Below are positions 9,015-16,996 of a stretch of DNA of 64,000 nt, one piece after another. Source of the DNA: Microbacterium dextranolyticum (lineage in GTDB: Bacteria > Actinomycetota > Actinomycetes > Actinomycetales > Microbacteriaceae). The stretch's first letter is position 1. The number at the start of each line of letters is the position of its first letter. Under the pieces are notes generated by a model, which was given only the letters and a program-made list of their open reading frames with translations, was not told where the DNA came from and made no database searches. The stretch spans positions 868,001 to 932,000 of the forward strand of contig NZ_JAFBBR010000001.1 in assembly GCF_016907295.1 (NCBI RefSeq), written 5' to 3'. A program made the translations under genes and the position numbers.

Positions 9015-9048
9015 ACCCGCGGCGGCGCGGGCCGGCCCCGACGTCGGG

Positions 9049-9054
9049 TAAACT
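9049..9054 (+). promoter_or_regulatory. -10 box TAAACT for the SRP RNA
   Basis: TAAACT ends 6 bases before the inferred 5' end of the SRP RNA at about 9061. Confidence 0.5.
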
Positions 9055-9060
9055 CCAAGA

Positions 9061-9149
9061 AGCTCTCCGCGAGGCGGCATCCAGGCCAAATCCCCCAGGA
9101 CGGAAACGTAGCAAGGGTAACCAGGCTCTGCCGGGTTCGCGGAGAGTCT
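9061..9149 (+). ncRNA. ffs: 4.5S signal recognition particle RNA (small bacterial SRP RNA)
   Basis: The terminal stem CTCTCCGCG (9063-9071) pairs with CGCGGAGAG (9138-9146). Between them is the conserved domain IV sequence with the GGAA tetraloop (GACGGAAACGTAGCAAGGGT) and flanking CCAGG, as in other actinobacterial 4.5S RNAs. The RNA binds Ffh for co-translational targeting. Ends are inferred from the stem and may be off by a few bases. Confidence 0.92.
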
Positions 9150-9156
9150 TACTTTC

Positions 9157-9183
9157 CCGGCGGTGTCTCGAGCTCACCGCCGG
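9157..9183 (+). terminator. Hairpin after the SRP RNA
   Basis: CCGGCGGTG (9157-9165) pairs with CACCGCCGG (9175-9183) around a 9-base loop. No T-run follows. Confidence 0.5.
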
Positions 9184-9278
9184 TGCCCCGGCATCCGCAT
9201 CGTCGCGTGGTGCCCGCTCGTTCTCTTCCTCTTCCGCGCGCTTCGGTCTCGGCCATGTGTCGCACCCGCGCCGGGAAG

Positions 9279-9400
9279 GTTCGGGGTCGCGTCTGCCCAC
9301 GCCCGGAAATGTTCGGGGTCGCGTGTGCCCGCGGGCATCCGGTTCGGGGCCGCGTGCGGTCGATGGATGCGCGAGTCGGCGACCACACGCGACCCCGAAC
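9279..9400. repeat. Intergenic GTTCGGGGTCGCGT repeat cluster
   Basis: The gap between the SRP RNA and pta (about 330 bases) has no convincing gene. It holds three direct copies of a 20-base unit beginning GTTCGGGG(T/C)CGCGT at 9279, 9311 and 9342 (spacing 32 and 31) and one inverted copy at 9381-9400. The third and fourth copies match at 18 of 20 positions and could fold into a hairpin with a 19-base loop. The rest of the gap shows nothing I recognise apart from the pta -10 box. Confidence 0.75.
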
Positions 9401-9499
9401 CCGGCGATCGAGTCGCGCGCAGGATGCCCCAGGGTGCGACCGCGGGGGACTGCCGGGTTTTGTCCGGGCCCGATCTGGCCCGGTCGCGCGCGCCCCGCC

Positions 9500-9505
9500 T
9501 AGGCT
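9500..9505 (+). promoter_or_regulatory. -10 box TAGGCT for pta-ackA
   Basis: TAGGCT ends 6 bases before the pta GTG at 9512, indicating a leaderless operon mRNA. Confidence 0.5.
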
Positions 9506-9511
9506 GAAGGG

Positions 9512-11650
9512 GTGGCGCAGAGCATCTACATCACCTCCACGGAGGGCCTGTCCGGAAAGTCCACCATCGTCCTCGGGGCGATCGATGCGCTGAGCCGCTC
9601 GATCCCGCGCGTGGGGGTGTTCCGCTCCATCGCGCGGTCGACGAGCGAACGCGACTACGTGCTCGAGATGCTCCTCGATCACGTCGGCGTCGACCTGGAC
9701 TACGACGAGTGCGTGGGCGTCACCTACGACGAGGTGCGTCGCGACGCGGATGCCGCGATGTCGAAGATCGTCGAACGCTTCAAGGCCGTCGAGGCCAAGT
9801 GCGACGCGGTCGTGATCGTCGGCAGCGACTTCACCGACGTCGGCTCCACGAGCGAGCTCGGCTACAACGCCCGGATCGCGGCGAACCTCGGTTCCCCGGT
9901 CCTGGTGGTGCTGAACGGCCGCGCGGACCAGGGCGACCGGCTCGGGGTGAGCGTCGCCCGCACGCCCGAGCAGTTGGGCCAGCTCATGTCGCTCGCCCTC
10001 ACCGACATCACCCACCAGCGTGCCGAGCTGTTCGCCGTGATCACGAACCGTGCCGACCCGGCGCGGCTCGTCGAGATCGACGCGGCGGTGCGCGCCGTCG
10101 TCGAGGACGCGCCGGCCGTCGACGGCACGCGCGAAGCACCCGTGGGCGTGTGGGCGATCCCCGAGGACGTACTGCTGGTCGCCCCCGCCGTCCGCGACAT
10201 CCTGCTGCGGCTGGACGGCACCCTGCTGCGCGGCGACGACGAACTGCTCACGCGCGAGGTGCTCGACGTGGTCGTCGCGGGGATGTCGCTCGACAACATC
10301 CTGCCCCGCCTGACCGAGGGGGCCATCGTGATCGTCCCCGCCGACCGCACCGAGGTGCTGCTGGGCCTTCTGCTCGCCAACTCGTCGGGCACGTTCCCCT
10401 CGATCTCGGGGATCATCCTGAACGGGCCGTTCCCGCTGCCCGGCCCCGTCCGCGAACTCATGGCGGGCCTCGACTCGTCGCTGCCGATCGTGCAGACCGA
10501 TCTCGACACCTATGACACGGCCGTCCGCGTCATGGGCACGCGCGGTCGCCTCGCGGCCGGATCGCAGCGCCGCTTCGACACGGCGATCGCCCTGTTCGAG
10601 CAGAACGTCGACACCGAGGAGTTCGCCCGCGCTCTCGGCCTCGCGCATTCCGCCGTCGTCACCCCGCTCATGTTCGAGTACCAGCTGCTCGAGACCGCGC
10701 GTCAGGGGCGCAAGCGGATCGTCCTTCCTGAGGGCGGCGACGACCGGGTCCTCAAGGCGGCGGCGACCGTGCTGGCCCGCGGCATCGCCGACCTCACGAT
10801 CCTCGGCGAAGAGGCCGACGTGCGCGGACGTGCCGTCGAGCTCGGACTCGACCTGTCGGCGGCGCAGGTGCTGAGCCCCTTCGACCCCGAGATCGTCGAC
10901 CGCTTCGCGCGGGAGTACGCCGAGCTGCGCAAACACAAGGGCGTCACATACGAGAAGGCCGCCGACACCGTCACCGATGTGTCGTATTTCGGCACCATGA
11001 TGGTCCACCTGGGGCTGGCGGACGGCATGGTCTCGGGCGCCGCGCACACCACCGCGCACACCATCCGTCCCGCCTTCGAGATCATCAAGACCCGGCCCGG
11101 CGTCTCGGTGGTCTCGAGCGTCTTCCTCATGGCGCTCGCCGACCGCGTTCTCGTCTACGGGGACTGCGCCGTCATCCCCGACCCCTCTTCCGCCCAGCTC
11201 GCCGACATCGCGATCTCGTCGGCCGAGACGGCCCGGGAGTTCGGCATCGATCCGCGCGTCGCGATGCTGTCGTACTCGACCGGCGAGTCGGGCTCGGGCG
11301 AAGACGTCGATAAGGTGCGCGCGGCGACGGCCATCGTCCGCGAGCGTGCCCCCGAGATGCTCGTCGAGGGTCCCATCCAGTACGACGCCGCCGCCGACGC
11401 CGCGGTCGCCAAGGCGAAGATGCCGGGTTCGGCGGTCGCCGGTCGCGCGACGGTGTTCGTCTTCCCCGATCTGAACACCGGCAACAACACCTACAAGGCG
11501 GTGCAGCGCTCCGCCGGCGCGATCGCGATGGGGCCGGTCCTGCAGGGGCTCAACAAACCGATCAACGATCTGTCGCGCGGCGCCCTCGTCGACGACATCG
11601 TCAACACCATCGCCATCACCGCGATCCAGGCTCAGGGAGCATCCGCATGA
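9512..11650 (+). CDS. pta: Phosphate acetyltransferase, long form
   Basis: A 712-residue enzyme that interconverts acetyl-CoA and acetyl phosphate. It is the long three-part form: an N-terminal P-loop-like domain (S-T-E-G-L-S-G-K-S-T near residues 9-18), a central DRTGG-type domain, and the C-terminal catalytic PTA domain from about residue 385 (R-K-R-I-V-L-P-E-G-G-D-D-R), including S-Y-S-T-G-E-S-G-S-G and N-T-G-N-N-T-Y-K. The GTG start at 9512 is placed by the leaderless promoter and by the conserved first strand. The stop overlaps the ackA start by 4 bases (ATGA), so acetyl phosphate made here is passed to AckA. Confidence 0.97.
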   Translation: MAQSIYITSTEGLSGKSTIVLGAIDALSRSIPRVGVFRSIARSTSERDYVLEMLLDHVGVDLDYDECVGVTYDEVRRDADAAMSKIVERFKAVEAKCDAVVIVGSDFTDVGSTSELGYNARIAANLGSPVLVVLNGRADQGDRLGVSVARTPEQLGQLMSLALTDITHQRAELFAVITNRADPARLVEIDAAVRAVVEDAPAVDGTREAPVGVWAIPEDVLLVAPAVRDILLRLDGTLLRGDDELLTREVLDVVVAGMSLDNILPRLTEGAIVIVPADRTEVLLGLLLANSSGTFPSISGIILNGPFPLPGPVRELMAGLDSSLPIVQTDLDTYDTAVRVMGTRGRLAAGSQRRFDTAIALFEQNVDTEEFARALGLAHSAVVTPLMFEYQLLETARQGRKRIVLPEGGDDRVLKAAATVLARGIADLTILGEEADVRGRAVELGLDLSAAQVLSPFDPEIVDRFAREYAELRKHKGVTYEKAADTVTDVSYFGTMMVHLGLADGMVSGAAHTTAHTIRPAFEIIKTRPGVSVVSSVFLMALADRVLVYGDCAVIPDPSSAQLADIAISSAETAREFGIDPRVAMLSYSTGESGSGEDVDKVRAATAIVRERAPEMLVEGPIQYDAAADAAVAKAKMPGSAVAGRATVFVFPDLNTGNNTYKAVQRSAGAIAMGPVLQGLNKPINDLSRGALVDDIVNTIAITAIQAQGASA

Positions 11651-12840
11651 CCGTCGTCCTCGTCATCAACAGCGGTTCGTCCTCGTTCAAGTACCAGCTG
11701 GTCGACGTCGAGACCGAGACGGCGCTCGCCTCGGGCCTGGTCGAACGCATCGGCCAGAGCGTGGGCGCAGCCCGCCACCAGGTCGGCGATGCGACCTACG
11801 ATCGCGAGCTGCCGATCCCGGACCACACCGTCGGCTTCCAGGTGATGCTCGACGCGTTCGCCCAGAACGGCCCGTCGCTCAGCGAGTACGCACCCTCCGC
11901 CGTCGGGCATCGCGTCGTGCAGGGCGGCGCGCGCTTCTTCCACCCGACGATCATCGACGACCTCGTCGAGATCAACATCGACGAGCTCTCGGTGCTCGCC
12001 CCGCTGCACAACCCCGGCGCGCTACAGGGCATCCGCGCCGCACGGGATGCCTTCCCCGACCTCACTCACGTTGCGGTGTTCGACACGGCGTTCCATCAGA
12101 CCCTGCCGCCGGCCGCCTACACGTACGCGATCGACCACACGATCGCGCGCAAGCACCGCATCCGCCGGTACGGATTCCACGGCACGAGCCACAAGTTCGT
12201 GAGCGAGGCCGCCGCCGACTACCTCGATCGGCCCCTGCGCGAGCTGAAGCAGATCGTGCTCCACCTCGGCAACGGCGCCTCCATCACCGCCGTCGACGGC
12301 GGTCACTCGGTCGAGACCTCGATGGGCCTCACCCCGCTCGAGGGACTCGTGATGGGCACGCGCTCGGGCGACATCGACCCCTCGGTCCTGCTCGTGCTCG
12401 CCCGCCGCGAAGAGCTGACCCCGGGCGGTCTCGACGAGTTCCTCAACAAGAAGAGCGGTCTGCTGGGCCTCACGGGTGTCTCGGACATGCGCGACATCGA
12501 GTCGCGCCGTGCCGAGGGGGCAGGGGCGGCGATGCTCGCCTTCGACGTGTACATCCACCGTCTGCGCGCGTACATCGGCGCCTACATCGCCCAGCTCGGC
12601 GGCGTCGACGTGATCTCCTTCACCGCCGGCGTGGGTGAGAACTCCGCGCTGGTGCGGGCCGAGGCGCTGGCAACCCTCGGGTTCCTCGGCGTGCACATCG
12701 ACGCCGAGCGCAACGAGGCGCGCGAGCGCGGCATCCGTCGCATCTCCACGCCCGACTCCGCAGTCGAGGTCCTCGTCGTTCCGACCAACGAAGAGCTCGA
12801 GATCGCGCGGCAGACCCTGAGCGTCGCGATCCCCGCCTGA
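11647..12840 (+). CDS. ackA: Acetate kinase
   Basis: A 397-residue cytoplasmic kinase converting acetyl phosphate and ADP to acetate and ATP, or the reverse. All family signatures are present: I-N-S-G-S-S-S-F-K at the N-terminus, G-H-R-V-V-Q-G-G, V-F-D-T-A-F-H-Q-T, H-L-G-N-G-A-S-I, T-R-S-G-D-I-D-P-S and F-T-A-G-V-G-E-N. The ATG overlaps the pta stop. Together with acs at 45528-47492 the cell can both excrete and reclaim acetate. Confidence 0.98.
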   Translation: MTVVLVINSGSSSFKYQLVDVETETALASGLVERIGQSVGAARHQVGDATYDRELPIPDHTVGFQVMLDAFAQNGPSLSEYAPSAVGHRVVQGGARFFHPTIIDDLVEINIDELSVLAPLHNPGALQGIRAARDAFPDLTHVAVFDTAFHQTLPPAAYTYAIDHTIARKHRIRRYGFHGTSHKFVSEAAADYLDRPLRELKQIVLHLGNGASITAVDGGHSVETSMGLTPLEGLVMGTRSGDIDPSVLLVLARREELTPGGLDEFLNKKSGLLGLTGVSDMRDIESRRAEGAGAAMLAFDVYIHRLRAYIGAYIAQLGGVDVISFTAGVGENSALVRAEALATLGFLGVHIDAERNEARERGIRRISTPDSAVEVLVVPTNEELEIARQTLSVAIPA

Positions 12841-12865
12841 CGGGGCTCGGCGCAGCGCCGGGGTT

Positions 12866-12890
12866 GCGCCGCCCGGAGTGCGGGCGGCGC
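12866..12890 (+). terminator. Terminator hairpin after ackA
   Basis: GCGCCGCCCG pairs perfectly with CGGGCGGCGC across a 5-base loop (GAGTG). Confidence 0.7.
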
Positions 12891-12924
12891 CCCCTCCGGA
12901 CACATGGCGTTCACACCCCGCCAC

Positions 12925-12930
12925 TACGCT
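12925..12930 (+). promoter_or_regulatory. -10 box TACGCT for the HAD mutase gene
   Basis: TACGCT ends 6 bases before the GTG at 12937. It sits inside what would be codons 8-9 if the upstream ATG at 12904 were used, which argues for the GTG start. Confidence 0.5.
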
Positions 12931-12936
12931 GAGAGC

Positions 12937-13665
12937 GTGGCAGACGCACTCCCCGACCTGACGACCTACGACGGCGTGCTGTTCGACCTCGACGGCGTTC
13001 TCACGCCGACGGCGGAGGTCCATATGCGCGCATGGCGGACGATGTTCACCGATCTGTTCGCGGCGTGGGGCATCGACCCGCCGTACACCGACGACGACTA
13101 CTTCCGCTTCCTCGACGGAAAGCAGCGCTACGACGGCGTCGCCGGCCTGCTGCGCTCACGCGATGTCGAGGTGCCGTGGGGTGCGCCGGATGACCTCCCC
13201 ACGGCCGACACCGTGTGCGGGATCGGGAACCGCAAGAACGAGGTGTTCGCCGCCACACTGCGGGCCGAGGGCATCGCCCCGTACCCGGGATCGCTCGCGC
13301 TCCTCGTGCGACTGCACGAGGCCGGCACCCCCATCGGCGTGGTCTCGAGCTCGAAGAACGCCGAAGAGGTGCTGACGGCAGCGGGCATCCGGGACTTCTT
13401 CCCCATCGTCATGGACGGCGTGGTCGCGGCGCGCGAGGGTCTGCGCTCGAAGCCCGAGGCCGACATGTTCGCCGCCGGCGCGCGGATGCTGGGCGTCGAT
13501 CCCGCCCGCAGCGCCGCCGTCGAAGACGCGCACTCGGGTGTGCAGTCCGCCTCGGCCGCCGGGTTCGGCCTCGTCGTCGGCGTCGATCGCGGCGCCGGCG
13601 CGCAGGCGCTGCGCGAGCTCGGCGCGGATGTCGTGGTCGACGACCTCGCGGAGCTCGTCCGCTGA
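12937..13665 (+). CDS. HAD-family beta-phosphoglucomutase-like enzyme
   Basis: A 242-residue HAD hydrolase with motif I D17-L-D19-G-V (nucleophile and general acid), motif II V-S-S-S at about 127-130, and the motif III/IV region V-E-D-A-H-S-G-V. The cap and the S-K-P-x-x-D-M-F segment match the beta-phosphoglucomutase subgroup. That enzyme turns beta-glucose 1-phosphate into glucose 6-phosphate, exactly the product expected from the adjacent GH65 phosphorylase, whose ATG overlaps this stop by one base. I use the GTG at 12937; an ATG at 12904 is in frame but lies upstream of the -10 box. Confidence 0.87.
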   Translation: MADALPDLTTYDGVLFDLDGVLTPTAEVHMRAWRTMFTDLFAAWGIDPPYTDDDYFRFLDGKQRYDGVAGLLRSRDVEVPWGAPDDLPTADTVCGIGNRKNEVFAATLRAEGIAPYPGSLALLVRLHEAGTPIGVVSSSKNAEEVLTAAGIRDFFPIVMDGVVAAREGLRSKPEADMFAAGARMLGVDPARSAAVEDAHSGVQSASAAGFGLVVGVDRGAGAQALRELGADVVVDDLAELVR

Positions 13666-16256
13666 TGGGGCCGCGATCCGCAGGAATGGACGGCATGGAC
13701 CGTCGACGCTTCCCGGTCGATCCGTGGCGCCTCGTCGAGACCGAGTTCTCGCTCGACGACGTCGGCGTCACCGAGACGCTGTTCGCTCTCGGCAACGGCT
13801 ACCTCGGCCTGCGTGGAAACCACCCGGAGGGGCGGCACGCGCACGAGCAGGGAACCTTCATCAACGGGTTCCACGAGACGTTCCCGATCCGTCACGCCGA
13901 GCAGGCCTACGGCTTCGCGGAGGTCGGGCAGACGATCATCAACGCGCCCGACGCCAAGGTCATGCGCGTCTACGTCGACGACGAGCCGCTCGCCTTCGAC
14001 GTCGCCGACATCCGCGACTACGAGCACGCGCTCGACCTGCGCCGGGGGGTCATCACCCGCCGGGTGCGCTGGATGACCCCCAGCGGCAAGGATGTGCTCA
14101 TCGAGAGCGATCGGATGGTCTCCTTCGAAGAGAAGCACCTCGCCGCGATGCGCGTCACCGTCACGGTGCTGAACGCGGATGCCCCGGTCACGATCAGCTG
14201 CCAGCTGATCAATCGGCAGGACGGCGAGGACGTGTACGGCGGTGCGGCTCCGGGCGGCGCGAGCGCGAAGAAGGCCGGCTTCGACCCGCGCAAGGCGGAG
14301 AAGATCCACGACCGCGTGCTGCAGCCGCAGGAGTACTGGCAGTCCGGGGGGCGTTCGGCCCTGTCGTACCGCGTCACCGAGTCGCGCATGACCCTCGCGG
14401 TCGTCGCAGACCATCTGATCGAGACCGAGAACGACTACTCGGCGCGCACGCTCGTCGAACCCGACATCGCCAAGAACGTCTTCCGCGTGCAGGCCCGGGC
14501 GGGCGTTCCGGTGACCGTCACCAAGCTCGTGAGCTATCACACCTCGCGCGGGGTTCCCGCGCGCGAACTCGTCGACCGAGGGCGTCGCACGCTCGACCGC
14601 GTCGAGGCCGAAGGCGTGCAGACGCAGTACGACCGCCAGGCGGCGTGGATGGATGCCTTCTGGCAGCGCTCCGACGTCGTCATCGGCGGACGCGACGACC
14701 TGCAGCAGGCCACACGGTGGTGCCTCTTCCAGCTCGCCCAGGCCGCAGCCCGCGCCGACGGCCAGGGCGTGCCCGCGAAGGGTGTGACCGGATCGGGCTA
14801 CAGCGGTCACTACTTCTGGGACACCGAGATCTATGTCCTGCCCTTCCTCATCTATACGAGCCCCGTCTGGGCGCGCAACGCACTGCGCATGCGCTACCTG
14901 ATGCTCCCGGCGGCCCGCAAGCGCGCCGGTCAGCTGAACGAGGCCGGGGCGCTCTTCCCCTGGCGGACGATCTCGGGCGAAGAGGCATCCGCCTACTACG
15001 CCGCCGGAACCGCGCAGTACCACATCAACGCCGACGTCAGCTTCGCGCTCGGCAAGTACGTGCGCGCAACCGGCGACGACGAGTTCCTCTATCGTGAGGG
15101 CGTCGACATCGCGGTCGAGACGGCGCGCCTGTGGGCGACGCTCGGGTTCTGGCGCTTCACCGAGGACGGTGAGCCCGAGGTCTTCCACATCCACGGGGTG
15201 ACCGGTCCCGACGAGTACACGACGGTCGTCAACGACAACCTGTTCACCAACGTCATGGCCCGCTACAACCTGCGCTTCGCGGCGCGGATCGTGCGCGAGA
15301 TGGCGGAGGAGGCCCCCGCCGAGTACGCCGCGATGGTGGCACGCCTCGGACTCGACGACGGCGAGCCGGATGCCTGGGATGCCGCCGCCGAGGCGATGCA
15401 CATCCCGTACAGCGAAGCCCTGGGCATCCACCCGCAGGACGCGGTCTTCCTCGAGCGCGAGGTGTGGGACCTCGAGAACACGCCGACGGAGCAGCGTCCG
15501 CTTCTGCTGCACTTCCACCCGCTCGTCATCTACCGCTACCAGGTGCTCAAGCAGGCCGATGTCGTGCTCGCGCTGTACCTCCAGGGCAACCACTTCACCG
15601 ACGACGAGAAGCTCGCCGACTTCGAGTACTACGACCCGCTCACGACGGGCGATTCGACTCTGTCCGCGGTCGTGCAGGCGATCCTGGCTGCCGAGGTCGG
15701 CTATCAGGATCTCGCCCTGCAGTACTTCGCGCAGTCGATCTTCGTCGATCTGGGCGACCTGCATCACAATGCCGCCGACGGCGTGCACGTCGCCTCGGCG
15801 GGTGGCGTCTGGACGGCGTTGGTCGCCGGTTTCGGCGGCATGCGCGACCACTACGGCGAGCTGTCGTTCGATCCGCGGCTGCCGAAGGACTGGCCCTCGC
15901 TGTCGTTCCCGCTGCAGTGGCGTGGCACGCCCCTGCAGGTGACGATCACGCGGCGCGAGCTGACCGTGACGGCGGGCGAGGGCGATCCGGTCGCCTTCTC
16001 CGTGCGCGGGCGCGACGTCGAGGTCGTCGGCGGAGCGACGGTCAGCGTGCCGCTCGCCGGGCAGGGGCCGGTCATCGCCGGCCGTCCGACGCTCGGCGAC
16101 CTCGGGGAGTCGCTCCGCGAAGACGGGACGCTGCTGTCGGCGTCGGTCCCGAGCGCGACGATGACCACGAGCATTCCGGTGGTCACCGGCTCTCTGCCCG
16201 TATCGGAGCTCGCCCACCCGCGCGAAGAGCACGGGAACCTCGGCGTCGACTCCTGA
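13665..16256 (+). CDS. Glycoside hydrolase family 65 disaccharide phosphorylase
   Basis: An 863-residue protein of GH65, whose members phosphorolyse maltose, trehalose, kojibiose or nigerose to beta-glucose 1-phosphate plus glucose. The order is an N-terminal beta-sandwich (F-A-L-G-N-G-Y-L-G-L-R-G-N), a linker, an alpha-barrel, and a C-terminal beta-sheet domain. The likely general acid is Glu517 in H-G-V-T-G-P-D-E-Y. The phosphate-site segment S-G-Y-S-G-H-Y-F-W-D-T-E-I and the H-H-N-A-A-D-G-V-H motif are intact. ATGs at 13665, 13686 and 13695 are all possible; 13665 gives TGATG coupling to the mutase. Which disaccharide is used cannot be decided here. Confidence 0.9.
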   Translation: MGPRSAGMDGMDRRRFPVDPWRLVETEFSLDDVGVTETLFALGNGYLGLRGNHPEGRHAHEQGTFINGFHETFPIRHAEQAYGFAEVGQTIINAPDAKVMRVYVDDEPLAFDVADIRDYEHALDLRRGVITRRVRWMTPSGKDVLIESDRMVSFEEKHLAAMRVTVTVLNADAPVTISCQLINRQDGEDVYGGAAPGGASAKKAGFDPRKAEKIHDRVLQPQEYWQSGGRSALSYRVTESRMTLAVVADHLIETENDYSARTLVEPDIAKNVFRVQARAGVPVTVTKLVSYHTSRGVPARELVDRGRRTLDRVEAEGVQTQYDRQAAWMDAFWQRSDVVIGGRDDLQQATRWCLFQLAQAAARADGQGVPAKGVTGSGYSGHYFWDTEIYVLPFLIYTSPVWARNALRMRYLMLPAARKRAGQLNEAGALFPWRTISGEEASAYYAAGTAQYHINADVSFALGKYVRATGDDEFLYREGVDIAVETARLWATLGFWRFTEDGEPEVFHIHGVTGPDEYTTVVNDNLFTNVMARYNLRFAARIVREMAEEAPAEYAAMVARLGLDDGEPDAWDAAAEAMHIPYSEALGIHPQDAVFLEREVWDLENTPTEQRPLLLHFHPLVIYRYQVLKQADVVLALYLQGNHFTDDEKLADFEYYDPLTTGDSTLSAVVQAILAAEVGYQDLALQYFAQSIFVDLGDLHHNAADGVHVASAGGVWTALVAGFGGMRDHYGELSFDPRLPKDWPSLSFPLQWRGTPLQVTITRRELTVTAGEGDPVAFSVRGRDVEVVGGATVSVPLAGQGPVIAGRPTLGDLGESLREDGTLLSASVPSATMTTSIPVVTGSLPVSELAHPREEHGNLGVDS

Positions 16257-16270
16257 CGCCCGCTTCGCGC

Positions 16271-16300
16271 TGAGGCCGCCGACCCCGGGTCGCGGCCTCA
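16271..16300. terminator. Bidirectional terminator between GH65 and IclR genes
   Basis: TGAGGCCGC (16271-16279) pairs with GCGGCCTCA (16292-16300); the right arm overlaps the stop of the convergent regulator. Confidence 0.6.
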
Positions 16301-16996
16301 GGCGACGTAGGGCGCGAGGCTCTCGGCGAAGGGGGAGAGCCGGGCGACGAGTGCCGGCGCGTCCACGATGCGGTGCCGCGGCCCGGCGAATGCGAGCGCG
16401 CCGGCGATCTCGCCGTCGGCACCGCGCAGCGGAACGGCCAGGCATCCGACCCCGGGCGTCGCACCGTCCATCCGGGTGACGCCACCGAGCCGCGCGAGCT
16501 CGGTCGCCGCGGCCTGCGCTGCCGGGCCGTCGCCGCCGGTGGCGACGAGCATCAGCACCCCGAGAGCGGAGTGCTCCGGGTCGCGGGCGAGGCGGACCGG
16601 GTCGCTCAGGGGGAAGTCCGGGTCTTCGTCGAGGATGTGCAGCCGTCCGTTCGTGTAGGCGGCCACGTGCACCCCACCGCGCAGCGTCGCCCGTGCCTCG
16701 GCGATCAACGTGCGCGCCGTCGTGGGCAGCCGCGCCGGCTGGACCGCCGCGGCGAGCTGCGTCACCTTCGCCTCCAAGGCGAAGCCCGACAGATCGGGCG
16801 TGCGCACCAGGTACTCGTCCTCGACGAGGAGGTTCAGCAGGCGATACGTCGTCGCGCGCGGCAGATCCAGGTGCGTGGACAGCTCGCGTGCCGTGACGCC
16901 CGCGCCCAGCTCCGCGACCGCTTCGAGCACCGTCAGAGCGCTGTGGATGGCGCGGGGCTGACGCGCCGACAGCGACGGTGCGCCCGCCTCAGCCAT
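16298..16996 (-). CDS. IclR-family transcriptional regulator
   Basis: A 232-residue regulator with an N-terminal winged helix-turn-helix (A-L-T-V-L-E-A-V-A-E-L, then R-E-L-S-T-H-L-D-L-P-R-A-T-T-Y-R-L-L) and a C-terminal IclR effector-binding domain (S-A-L-G-V-L-M-L, then C-L-A-V-P-L-R-G). The ATG at 16996 overlaps the permease stop by 8 bases, so it is cotranscribed with that APC permease. The context suggests control of amine or amino-acid uptake; the effector is unknown. Confidence 0.88.
   Translation of the reverse strand: MAEAGAPSLSARQPRAIHSALTVLEAVAELGAGVTARELSTHLDLPRATTYRLLNLLVEDEYLVRTPDLSGFALEAKVTQLAAAVQPARLPTTARTLIAEARATLRGGVHVAAYTNGRLHILDEDPDFPLSDPVRLARDPEHSALGVLMLVATGGDGPAAQAAATELARLGGVTRMDGATPGVGCLAVPLRGADGEIAGALAFAGPRHRIVDAPALVARLSPFAESLAPYVA

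Noticed and set aside
9163..9507. Small gene between the SRP RNA and pta
   Set aside because: The 114-codon frame runs across the repeat cluster, has no ribosome site and an erratic composition.
9149..11059. 636-codon frame antisense to pta
   Set aside because: It spans the repeat cluster and pta in an unlikely way and shows no domain; pta is certain.
13128..16445. 1105-codon open frame antisense to the GH65 gene
   Set aside because: It is a shadow frame common in GC-rich genes: Arg/Asp/Val/His-rich, without motifs, and fully opposite a conserved enzyme.
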